Shown here one piece after another: positions 35,744-44,900 of a stretch of DNA of 64,000 nucleotides. Below the pieces are notes generated by a model. That model searched no databases. It had not been told where the DNA came from and saw nothing but the letters and a program-made list of their open reading frames with translations. The DNA is from Chordibacter sp038110535 (lineage in GTDB: Bacteria; Verrucomicrobiota; Verrucomicrobiia; Opitutales; Seribacteraceae). Position 1 is the first letter of the stretch; every line of letters starts with the position of its first letter. The DNA lies in contig JAYNJW010000005.1 in the NCBI GenBank assembly GCA_038110535.1, positions 16,862 through 80,861 on the forward strand. The letters run 5' to 3'. Made by a program: the position numbers and the translations under genes.

Positions 35744-36526
35744 ATGATAAGTCATGATTTTGACAAAACAATCAGATCAATGCAACACGTCACCAATTGG
35801 TTTGAGCAGAATCAATGTAACTCGCTCTTGCTAAGCAGCCTTTTTGATGATCTTCCTGGAGTAAGTTTTTTCGTAAAAGATCGGGAGCACAAATTAATCA
35901 TGGTAAACGCGAGTTTTTTGCCTCGCCTTGGGTTATCTCAGGAAGAATTATTCGGAAAGACTGATTTTGATTTATTTCCCGCCCGTTTGGCAGAGCATTT
36001 TAGAAGGGATGACCGAGAAATATTTGAAACAAAAAAACCAAAACTGAATATTCTAGAATTAGTTTTTAATAGCCAAGGCTTACCAGACTGGTACTTGACC
36101 AATAAATATCCCCTCTTTAATGACAGAAAAGATGTGGTCGGGTTAATGGGTACAGTTCGTCCCTATGGGGACGGAGAAAATAAGGAATTGAAATGGGAAA
36201 GAGACGATGAAATTGGTCGTGCGGTCAATCATATACGAAACCATTTTCGTGGGGAAATTTCAATCAGCGACCTAGTTGAGATTTCGGGTCTGTCTCACCG
36301 GAAACTACATAGGGGTTTCGTTGAGTTGTTTGGTATTGCTCCGATGCAATTCATAACCAGAACAAGAATCGAAGCCGCGTGCGATGATTTACTTTCTTCA
36401 GTGAACAAACTCTCAGTTATTGCCAAGGAAAACGGATTTTATGATCAAAGTTCCTTTACTCAACTCTTTCGAAGGCAAATGAAAATTACTCCTCTAAAGT
36501 ACAGAAAACAAAAAGGATTTATCTAA
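35744..36526 (+). CDS. PAS-domain AraC-family transcriptional regulator
   Basis: 260-residue regulator. Residues about 30-140 form a PAS sensor domain, with FFVKDREHKLIMVNASF, LGLSQEELFGKTDFDLFP and GLMGTVR. Residues about 155-258 form the AraC double helix-turn-helix, with ISISDLVEISGLSHRKLHRGF, RIEAACDDLLS and ENGFYDQSSFTQLFRRQMKITPLKYR, shortened here to the parts that define the family. It is a stand-alone gene with its own long AT-rich upstream region, convergent with the pseudopilin gene. Ligand and targets are not evident. Confidence 0.92.
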   Translation: MISHDFDKTIRSMQHVTNWFEQNQCNSLLLSSLFDDLPGVSFFVKDREHKLIMVNASFLPRLGLSQEELFGKTDFDLFPARLAEHFRRDDREIFETKKPKLNILELVFNSQGLPDWYLTNKYPLFNDRKDVVGLMGTVRPYGDGENKELKWERDDEIGRAVNHIRNHFRGEISISDLVEISGLSHRKLHRGFVELFGIAPMQFITRTRIEAACDDLLSSVNKLSVIAKENGFYDQSSFTQLFRRQMKITPLKYRKQKGFI

Positions 36527-36528
36527 GG

Positions 36529-37659
36529 CTAAATTCCTCTTCCGTAAATCTTGATTCTTCGAACATAGCATTTGGAGTGTTCCTCCGCAATGCTCCACCA
36601 GTTCATATTACCAGTCTTCGGAATATCCCCATTCTCATAGGATTCCAACAACCTAGCTCCATTTTGAGAGAGCACTCGGACCATAACATCAATAAAATCT
36701 GGAAAACTGTAAAACAGTGGCTCACCTATCGAATGATAGCTTTTGTGGGAAGTGGACAAGAATTCATCTGTCAGTATATTTCCAGATGAATCTGGATCGA
36801 TTGCGGGGAAAATCTGCACTAAATTTCCAGTGCCATAACTATTTTTTTCTAAACGATAAGCACGGATGCCAAAATCAATCACATTGGTGGATAACGAAAA
36901 AGAAGTGGGTGAATAATCTACACCCTCGCTGATAATTGGATTTATAATAATTGAAGGCACACGAGGAGTGCCGGGATCATTGGAATCTAGTGAGATTAAT
37001 GAGGCAGAATGTCCATAGCCTCCTGTTGCAATTTCTGGATCTAAGTTGTACCCCGCCTCGAAGGTATTTTTTGCAGAAACATCGGCACGGAAAAGGTGGT
37101 ATCTCTGTCTTGAAGTGGGTGAACCCGTAACCCCATAACGCACAATTTGGTAAGATATTGCCCGTGCCGCACCCTCGCTTTTTGCACTTGGGTCGAGTTC
37201 GGGAGATTGAGTAAAAAAACGCAACCAAGTACCTGCGACTCCAAAACGAGATTTTTCGAAGAGACCCTGCCCCAGGGCATCTATTTCCTCCTCGGCTAAA
37301 CTATCCGTTGGCCAGTCGGATGAAATGATTCTTAGAGAATCAAGGGGAGGTTTAGCAAATTCACTTTGGGGGGCGTTTATCCATGATCCGCTATTGCTTT
37401 TATCGTTCAGTATTCGAATAGCCATCCATACATTACCATCATTGCGATACAGGGCACATTGGAGATCCTCTTGGATTTGGTCTAAGACAAAATGTGCGAT
37501 TTGGTTTTGTTCTAATTCTGCAGACGATCTTATTTGAGTTTCCAAAACTTGGCTAGAGACGAGCAAAAGCATGCCAGAGAGCATTGCAGTAACGCCAACT
37601 GCAACGATCAGTTCAAGAACAGTAAAGCCCTTCCTATGGCACGATCTTAAGACAGACAT
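36529..37659 (-). CDS. pseudopilin-like protein with type IV N-methylation signal
   Basis: 376-residue protein starting with a class III signal: basic leader MSVLRSCHRKG, then FTVLELIVAVGVTAML, with the Glu at +5 of the mature pilin, and one membrane helix. The remainder (about residues 50-376) is a globular exported region with no conserved enzymatic motif. It resembles the cassette pseudopilins found in Verrucomicrobiota (Verru_Chthon type), especially given the giant relative at 41910; this placement is inference. It is the last gene of a minus-strand run with psd and rpmB upstream. Confidence 0.8.
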   Translation of the reverse strand: MSVLRSCHRKGFTVLELIVAVGVTAMLSGMLLLVSSQVLETQIRSSAELEQNQIAHFVLDQIQEDLQCALYRNDGNVWMAIRILNDKSNSGSWINAPQSEFAKPPLDSLRIISSDWPTDSLAEEEIDALGQGLFEKSRFGVAGTWLRFFTQSPELDPSAKSEGAARAISYQIVRYGVTGSPTSRQRYHLFRADVSAKNTFEAGYNLDPEIATGGYGHSASLISLDSNDPGTPRVPSIIINPIISEGVDYSPTSFSLSTNVIDFGIRAYRLEKNSYGTGNLVQIFPAIDPDSSGNILTDEFLSTSHKSYHSIGEPLFYSFPDFIDVMVRVLSQNGARLLESYENGDIPKTGNMNWWSIAEEHSKCYVRRIKIYGRGI

Positions 37660-37727
37660 TTTTGATGATTACTCAAACTAGCACGAACCCAAAAGCGATC
37701 AAGCCAAGAGCTTTACTTGAGTCTTCT

Positions 37728-38627
37728 TCAAAACTTTATTTGCCCCATGCTTTCTCCAACCTTGAAATAACTTTCAAACCCCTTGGCCGATTGCTCCTTG
37801 AGATCCTTACGAAAGTCTACCTTATTGCTTGGGTAGAGGGTGATAACACATGAACCTCCGAAAGAAAAATATCCATATTCCTCCCCTTTTTGAACCGAGG
37901 AGTCTACTTTGCTCGTAAGGTGAACTGACCCAACGCAGGTTGCCCCAATTAGAAGCTGTACAATCTTACCCATATACTGATTTTCAAGAATCGAGATGTA
38001 GCGCTTATTCTCCCAGAAAATAGAAATTCTTTGACGCAGAGCAATGGGGTTAACTGAAAATAATGAACCGTTGATCAACCTGGATGGATGCAGACGGCCG
38101 GAGGCAGGAAAATGAAAACGATGATAATCAACGGGGCACAATCGACTAATCAACATGGCTCCATCCTGATATTTATTTGCCAAGCTGGCACATCCCAGCA
38201 ATCGTTCTAAATCAAATGCCTGCCCTTTACTGTAGATTTGTTTAACCTGGGAAAGGTCTGGAATAAGAAAATGCCGGCCGTCAGCGGGAAATACTAAGCT
38301 GTGCTTCTCGGAGTCAATTGGGCGGGCGGCCGGTTTTAATTTTCGGTAAAAGAACTCGTTAAATGTTTTAAAGGAATCTGGGGATTGTAGGAATTCTTCT
38401 TGGTTTAGATCGTAATTTTGTATGAACGGAAAAATCTTACCACGACTCGTTGAGGCGTCCATTTTTCTCCCGTACCATTGGGAAAACCATTTTCTTTGCA
38501 CCATTGCCCACAGGCCAATTCTCCCAAGGTAGTTATGATAACTGAAACGCAACCATTTTTCCCCATATATATTTTCAACTTCGTAGCCGGAAGTGTACGG
38601 GTTCCAAAAAACCAACTCCGGATTCAT
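37728..38627 (-). CDS. psd: phosphatidylserine decarboxylase
   Basis: Makes phosphatidylethanolamine from phosphatidylserine. About 299 residues from the ATG at 38627 (MNPELVF); a GTG at 38642 would add five residues. Features include YGEKWLRF near the start, FNEFFYRKLKP, FPADGR, and CPVDYHRFHFPASG with the catalytic His. The self-cleavage site is FGGSCVITLYP: the Ser becomes the pyruvoyl group. Most proteobacterial enzymes have LGST here, while longer Psd subfamilies have GGS(T/S). The protein is expected to be processed into two chains. It is downstream of rpmB on the same strand. Confidence 0.94.
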   Translation of the reverse strand: MNPELVFWNPYTSGYEVENIYGEKWLRFSYHNYLGRIGLWAMVQRKWFSQWYGRKMDASTSRGKIFPFIQNYDLNQEEFLQSPDSFKTFNEFFYRKLKPAARPIDSEKHSLVFPADGRHFLIPDLSQVKQIYSKGQAFDLERLLGCASLANKYQDGAMLISRLCPVDYHRFHFPASGRLHPSRLINGSLFSVNPIALRQRISIFWENKRYISILENQYMGKIVQLLIGATCVGSVHLTSKVDSSVQKGEEYGYFSFGGSCVITLYPSNKVDFRKDLKEQSAKGFESYFKVGESMGQIKF

Positions 38628-38666
38628 TGCATTAAGGCCCACTCCGGAAGGGCAAATATCATAATG

Positions 38667-38897
38667 TTAAGCCTTTTGAATTTTTCCCGCTTTGATTGCT
38701 TTGACAGATACCCAGAGGCGTTTGATTTGACCGCTGGGTAGTTTGACGCGTACGCGCTGTAAGTTTGGGCGAAAGGTACGCTTGTTGTTCTTGACCAACT
38801 GCAAGCCAATTCCGCCAGCTTTTTTGCTTACACCCTTATGGATGATACGACCTCCAACTTTGGGCCGCTTTCCTGTAATTGCACATACTCTAGACAT
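38667..38897 (-). CDS. rpmB: 50S ribosomal protein L28
   Basis: 76-residue ribosomal protein. Conserved features are MSRVCAITGKRPKVGGR, the RTFRPNLQRVRVK segment and WVSVKAIKAGKI at the C-terminus. The CXXC pairs of zinc-type L28 are absent. It is on the minus strand, 62 bases after apbE and before psd. Confidence 0.96.
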   Translation of the reverse strand: MSRVCAITGKRPKVGGRIIHKGVSKKAGGIGLQLVKNNKRTFRPNLQRVRVKLPSGQIKRLWVSVKAIKAGKIQKA

Positions 38898-38959
38898 ATC
38901 AAAAATGAGGTAAACAGTTTATAATGGCACAAAAGCACTTTCTGACAAGATTAAAGCTT

Positions 38960-39976
38960 TTATTCTATCTCCCTAGCATGCAGTTCGAAGATCTCAGTCT
39001 CTAAGGCAGTATCGACATGTTTAAGATAATACATGCTGAAATATTTTGTTTGGGCTAAAAAAGGCTTAGCCCTTTCTTTGCCGAGAACGAGGCAAGTTGA
39101 GGCAAGAGCATCGGCAAGCATTCCGTTTTCAGCAATTATTGTTACTTGTTCCCTTCCCACAATCCCAAGTCCCGTTCTCGGATTAAGCAGGTGCGAATAC
39201 CTCTGGCCTTCAACTTCAAGGTATTGTTCAAGATCACCAGAGGTTGCCACCGCACAATTTGACAGTTGGAGCGTGGGCAGCAAAGAGTTGGAGATTCCTC
39301 CCACTTCGACCCGCCACCCCTTGCTGGAAAATGGTGGGTCTCCTATGGTCAAATCTCCCCCGGCATCAATCAGGCATCTGGGAAAACCATTCATTCTCAT
39401 CACCCCAAGCATTTGGTCTGCAATATAGCCCTTTGCAACTCCTCCTAAATCAAGAACCATTCCCCTAGCGGTCAATCTGGCGGAAGAATTTGCCTCGTTG
39501 ATCAATAATTTCTCGTGCCCCGATCTTTTCAAAGCTTGTTGAATCTTTGCTTTATCGGGTAATCTTTTTTGATGCCGGGCAATTCTCCATAACCGCGAAA
39601 GTGAACCAAGGGTCACATCAAAAGCTCCCATGCTTTGATCGGCAAGCTTTTGGCTAAAGATAAGAACCTCCATAAGTTCTTTAGACAAGGGAAATGGACG
39701 ACCGAATTGAGAGCTTCGCGAGAAGCGCGATATTTCACTGTGCCCTTCCCAATCGCTAAAAATCAGGTTGAGCCGGTTCCCTTCCTTGAAGGCCATACTC
39801 ACGGAATTGTTAAGCTCTGCACTTGCAGGGGCGTCTACTAACATCCGCACCTCTATGCCCATTAACCGTTGAGAAAACTCTGCTCGAGCATCGATCTTAT
39901 TCGCGGGTAAAAAAATCACGAAACCAAAAAGACCCAAACAAATGGGGAAAAAACTGGCTTGAGGATGAGGGATCAT
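38960..39976 (-). CDS. apbE: FAD:protein FMN transferase ApbE
   Basis: Attaches FMN covalently to Thr/Ser of target flavoproteins such as Rnf/Nqr subunits in the periplasm. 338 residues from the ATG at 39976; a TTG at 39988 would add four. There is an N-terminal hydrophobic export signal (about residues 8-24). Family motifs are FDVTLGSLSRLW, DLGGVAKGYIAD, DAGGDLTIGD, SHLLNPRTG and ADALASTCLVLG. No Nqr or Rnf gene is seen in the window, so its target lies elsewhere. Confidence 0.95.
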   Translation of the reverse strand: MIPHPQASFFPICLGLFGFVIFLPANKIDARAEFSQRLMGIEVRMLVDAPASAELNNSVSMAFKEGNRLNLIFSDWEGHSEISRFSRSSQFGRPFPLSKELMEVLIFSQKLADQSMGAFDVTLGSLSRLWRIARHQKRLPDKAKIQQALKRSGHEKLLINEANSSARLTARGMVLDLGGVAKGYIADQMLGVMRMNGFPRCLIDAGGDLTIGDPPFSSKGWRVEVGGISNSLLPTLQLSNCAVATSGDLEQYLEVEGQRYSHLLNPRTGLGIVGREQVTIIAENGMLADALASTCLVLGKERAKPFLAQTKYFSMYYLKHVDTALETEIFELHAREIE

Positions 39977-40053
39977 AAAATACGGCAACAGAATGTGAAT
40001 AAGATTGAGGTTTTTAGCTAATATCCCTTAGCTAGGATATTTAGATATTTATC

Positions 40054-41793
40054 ATGAGGTTTTTTAAACTTGCTTGCAAATCAGCACTTTGTGCATGTCT
40101 GATCACTCCCTGCATACAAGGGTATTCCGAAGAAATAGATTTTATCCGGGATGTCAGACCAATTCTCGAGCACAATTGTGTGAGCTGTCATCGTGAGGAT
40201 AATGCAAAAGGAGATATCCGCTTAGATACCAAAGAGGCTACCTTGGCCGGCGACGATGTGCTAGTGCCTGGGGATCCCGAGTCCAGTTCATTGTATTGGA
40301 CCACCACTCTTCCCCTCGATGATGAGCTTATCATGCCACCGATCAAGAACGAGGAAAAGGACTATCCCCTAACCGAAGCCGAACAAGCGGTGCTCAAGCA
40401 ATGGATCATCGATGGTGCAGAATGGCCGGAAGATATCGTTCTGGAACCACGCAAAAGGCTGCCTAAAAACATTTCCTTTGTCGAGCATGTCCAGCCTATT
40501 CTGGAGTTGAATTGTGTGGCTTGTCACTACGAGGGAAAAGTGAAAGGTGACCTTCGCTTGGATACCAAAGAATTTGCCTTTGCTACAGATTATGTGATCA
40601 GTCCAGGAAATGCGTTAGCGAGCGACTTGTATATCTTGTGCACCTTGCCAATGGACGATGATATGTTTATGCCACCTGCTCCGGCTGAACCACTTTCCTC
40701 GGGCGATTTGTATATACTTAGAAGGTGGATTGATGAAGGTGCGGATTGGCCGGATGAAATTACCCTGGCTCCGAAGAAAAAATCGCTCACCATTTTGGGA
40801 ACAATGCCCAAGGACCTGTACCAGGAACTTGGCTTTTCAGCGGGTGCTGTGCAGGATGAATTTTCCGAGTATGAAGAAGATATATCCACTTCGGATATAG
40901 GTTTTACCATGGTGCCAGTCAGTGGAGGAGAATTTACTATGGGCAGTCCGCTGAATGATCCGAATCGCGGGGCTGATGAATGGCCAGCTCATCTGGTGGA
41001 AGTATCTGATTTTTGGATGGGCAAGCACGAGCTCAGTTGGGATTTATACGAATTATGGATGCTCAATATCGACCGAGACAATCGGGCTTTTAAAAAACTT
41101 GAAGGGACCAAAGCGGATGCCCTGTCTGATGCAGTCACCAAGCCGACCGCCCCCTACACGGATATGACATTTGGCATGGGAAAAAATGGATATCCTGCAA
41201 TCTGCATGACCCAACTATCTGCCAAAATGTATTGTATGTGGTTAAGTGCCCGAACGGGTAAGTTTTACCGTCTTCCAACCGAAGCCGAATGGGAATATGC
41301 CTGTAAAGCAGGAACCAGTACTGCTTACTATTTTGGGGATGATCCTGAAAAATTACCTGAATATTCTTGGTTCCTAAATAATAGCTTCTTTCAATATCAG
41401 CCCATTGGCCAAAAACCGGCCAATCCATTTGGTCTCCATGATATGCATGGCAATGTTTGGGAATGGACACTCGATCAATTTTCATCGTCACCATCTAATG
41501 CCCCTGCCGCTAAAAGGGTAAACCCTCTCACAACTCCAACATCTCTGTATCCACGGGTGGTCAAAGGAGGTTCTTGGGATGATGGTCCTAAAAATCATCG
41601 TTCTTCTGCCCGCATGGCTTCGGAAGAATCATGGAAACAACAGGACCCCCAGATTCCCAAAAGTGTTTGGTACCATACCGATGCCCTTTTTGTTGGTTTT
41701 CGGGTTGTTCGACCGCGGGAGATTCCTTCGATCGATGATATTGAAAAATACTGGCCATCAGAGGAAGAAATCTTGGCGATTCCATCCCGCTAA
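40054..41793 (+). CDS. exported planctomycete-type cytochrome c tandem fused to FGE/SUMF1-like domain
   Basis: 579 residues with an N-terminal signal peptide (about 1-25). Two PSCyt1-like domains follow, each with a heme-binding CxxCH motif: NCVSCH near residue 48 and NCVACH near 155, each followed by KGDxRLDTKE and an MPP motif. From about 280 there is a formylglycine-generating-enzyme (SUMF1) domain with GGEFTMGSP, YRLPTEAEWEYACKAG and NVWEWTLD. In the C-terminal GGSWDDGPKNHRSSAR segment the two catalytic Cys of true FGE are absent, so the domain is probably a binding fold, not a sulfatase modifier. It lies upstream of the giant pseudopilin on the same strand. Confidence 0.9.
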   Translation: MRFFKLACKSALCACLITPCIQGYSEEIDFIRDVRPILEHNCVSCHREDNAKGDIRLDTKEATLAGDDVLVPGDPESSSLYWTTTLPLDDELIMPPIKNEEKDYPLTEAEQAVLKQWIIDGAEWPEDIVLEPRKRLPKNISFVEHVQPILELNCVACHYEGKVKGDLRLDTKEFAFATDYVISPGNALASDLYILCTLPMDDDMFMPPAPAEPLSSGDLYILRRWIDEGADWPDEITLAPKKKSLTILGTMPKDLYQELGFSAGAVQDEFSEYEEDISTSDIGFTMVPVSGGEFTMGSPLNDPNRGADEWPAHLVEVSDFWMGKHELSWDLYELWMLNIDRDNRAFKKLEGTKADALSDAVTKPTAPYTDMTFGMGKNGYPAICMTQLSAKMYCMWLSARTGKFYRLPTEAEWEYACKAGTSTAYYFGDDPEKLPEYSWFLNNSFFQYQPIGQKPANPFGLHDMHGNVWEWTLDQFSSSPSNAPAAKRVNPLTTPTSLYPRVVKGGSWDDGPKNHRSSARMASEESWKQQDPQIPKSVWYHTDALFVGFRVVRPREIPSIDDIEKYWPSEEEILAIPSR

Positions 41794-41884
41794 ACCAGAC
41801 CCTGGTTATTCATATCGCTCAGGCGACTTAATTTCCTGAGCCTAAACAAAAGCACCATACAATTTCAGTTGCCCAAAGTATGGT
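41793..41884 (+). promoter_or_regulatory. structured leader with three inverted repeats before the giant pseudopilin gene
   Basis: Three stems can form: AACCAG/CTGGTT (41793-41798 with 41802-41807), GCTCAGG/CCTGAGC (41817-41823 with 41835-41841, loop 11) and ACCATAC/GTATGGT (41854-41860 with 41878-41884, loop 17). None is followed by a T-run, so none is a standard terminator. The function is unknown. Confidence 0.4.
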
Positions 41885-41909
41885 TTATAGATCAGTTTAA
41901 GGCAGGTAT

Positions 41910-44900
41910 ATGACTGGCTGCAAAATGAATACCTATACTAGGTTGAGACCTTTTCAAAAAAAAGGTTTCGCACTGATCATCACATTATCCCTTATCAGTT
42001 TTGTTTTCCTACTGGTCATCACCTTAATCAGTCAGATTCGATTAGATTTCAGTTATTCGGATGCCCGGCAAAACCAAGTCCTTGCCAAAGCTCATGCCCG
42101 TATGGGTATGATGGTTGCAATTGGAGAAATCCAAAAACACCTTGGGCCAGATATGCGGGTCAGTACCACCGCTGATATTTACGATGACCGCATAGAATCT
42201 GAAAAGGACTACCTGACTTCAGGCTACCCACTTAATAATGCCCAGGGGGACAATGCTGAACTTTATGGCAGTGGCAAGAATCGTGTGGAACTTGGGCAGC
42301 GCCAATGGACGGGGGTATGGAAACACCGGGGAGGTTGGGCAGAAAGGAGTTTGCCTACACCTCCTCTTCCGGAAAATAGAGATGATGGCAAAGCCCTCAC
42401 ATTGTCTTGGTCTTATGATTCCAGTTACGATCCTCATCCCGCCATTGAGCAAGCTTGGTTGGTCAGTGGCAATGAGGGATGGAATCGCAAGCTCGCGATT
42501 CTTGAGGGAGAAAAAGTAGATGAATTCATCGAAGTTCCAGACGGAATTATTATCGATGATGAAGGAAATAGAATATTGAATAATCCGAGGGGTGGAAGTT
42601 ATGGGGCAGACCCCAATCCTTGGGTCGATCACAAACAAATTGTAAATCAGTTAGCCGGCCTTTACCACCATCCTCTCGCGGCCATAGAAGACCCACTGGG
42701 CATTGATAATCCAGCTGGTTCTGAGCAAAGCGTTTGGCTACTCAAGAGCCCACTGCTTAATGAAGACTTTGACAGCACCAATGAAGATCATCAAAAAGCA
42801 TGGAAGGACTATTTAGTAACAGAACCGGTAAAGGTTCTGAAAACAGCACTCCACCTTAGTGGTGATCCAAGAGCTGAAGACCAGGAAATCGATTGGAGTT
42901 TAAGAAGCGGAAGTTATGCATTTTGGGTTGGGGATGAAGGGATAAAAGCGAAGGTTAATGTAGTTGAGCCATTTAGGATAGAAAATGGAAACATTGTCGA
43001 CCTATTGAGTGATCAAAATAAACTAAAAGTAGCATCCGAACCAAATATTGAAGGGGGGAGTTTGGGATTCGATTTTAGCGTTGGCTCCACAAAAGATGAT
43101 CCTCAGCGAAAGGATCTTATCACTTCACAAAGCATGAAAGATCTTCTTGAAGAGGGCACTTCTTCCGCTGCTGTTGTGGCTAATCATCACTATCATTCCA
43201 TAACAAGTGATTCTTTTGGCGTATTATCCGATGTGCGCACCGGTGGCTTAAAGCGGGACTTAAGCCTCGCCTTTTCTCTTAATCAAGAAAGCAAGGCGTG
43301 GAAAAAAGATTTTATGGAAAATTTTATTTTTCGGGACCGGGTTCGGGCAATGAAAAACCTGCCTCTCAGTCCCAATGTTAAAAGAAACCAATGGTATATG
43401 TCTGCCAATGATGCAACAGTGGACGACCCGGATGCCCTGCTCGCGGGGCCTCGTTGGTCCGTCCTTGCTGATTACCATAATTTGCAAAGTTCTAATGATA
43501 TTTTGGATATGGAGGCACCTGACCGATTTCCCCGAACAATTGGGGATAATATGTTGATTTTTGGCAGGCGTGCTCCCAATAGTCCCAGGGGGGCATTTTC
43601 GAATGCGAGATCAGCTTACCCATATTTTAACTGTTTTAGTTCAGCGGAAAGAACGATCAGGCCAGAACCAACAAATCATCCTATTCTGCCCGTTTTTGTA
43701 AAGGCACGATTGTCAATATACCCCCTGGCAACGGAAGATCCTGGAAACTTTTGCTTAGGCATTAACCCAGCTATAACGCTGTGGAACCCTTATGATAAGA
43801 GCATGAAAGTAGAAGACTTGTTTGTGGAAATTCCTTTTGTTGGAGAGGGTAACCAGTACGAAGACTTGAAGTGTGTAGTTACTCAGGTTGATTTTCGCGA
43901 ATATGACTTATACCGAAAGTGGTGGGCTTACATGTATGGTGATTTTAATGCATCTTTTGAATTAAAAGATACTGATCTAGATCCTTTGTACAGGCCCTAT
44001 TACAGCGGTTTAATCAAAAACTGGAGAGAACCTTGGGGAATTTACGATTTTCAGTCTGGTTTTAATTCATTTAATGAAGCAAAATATGAAGATGGTTTGT
44101 ACGCTGCATACCTTCTAGGCAGTGGATTTAAGGGACAATTGGGTGTAAACGCCGGTAATTGGCAGGCCCGAATTCCTCCCGATTCCATGCTTGGTTTGAA
44201 ATTGGATGGTAATGTATTTTGGCACGAAAATCCCAGAAATGGTTTTGGTGATTATTCATTTACTTTTCACAGCATGGAAAAAAAAGAGATTTCGTGTGAT
44301 CGTATAATCTTGGAAATTACATCCGAAAATAGTTCCGCAGACCCGGTTATTCTTGAACCTGGAGAAGTTGTTACCTTTGCTGTATACGCATCCGAAGGGG
44401 GAGCAAATGTGCAAAAAAGTCCTGATTCTGATGCCCCGGGAATCATTAAAGTTTCAAGAAAATCTTCCGGGAAAGTGGAAAAAGGATATGTATGGGACTC
44501 TGGCTTTGCTCTAAACAATGATGCGTGTGCCTTTGTTATCAATATGGGAGGGCTTGCTGGTTACAAAACGCAAACTGCCGAAAACTTTGAACCAACTGGC
44601 GAACTTTCAGACACCGATTGGGCTTCCAATGCTGGTTATATTGAGCCCAAATGTTTTACATTATGGCAAGGAGAGCCTGATCTTGCATCTAGTCTAGTTG
44701 TAAACCGGATGACAGAGCCAAAAATTGTAATACCCGATGCCGGTAGGAGTGTGAAATTTTCCACCAATAACTATCTTGCCCTGAATCTGGAAGCTGCTGA
44801 TGAGAATTCGTCTCATGGAGATTTTGATAAAAAACTCTTTGGTTTAGGTTGGGAAGTAAGCCTTAAAATGCCGGGTGATCTTAATAATGACAGAATTCCT

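Noticed and set aside
40054..41793. A true formylglycine-generating enzyme
   Set aside because: The two catalytic Cys positions are absent in the GGSWDDGPKNH segment, and no sulfatase gene is nearby.
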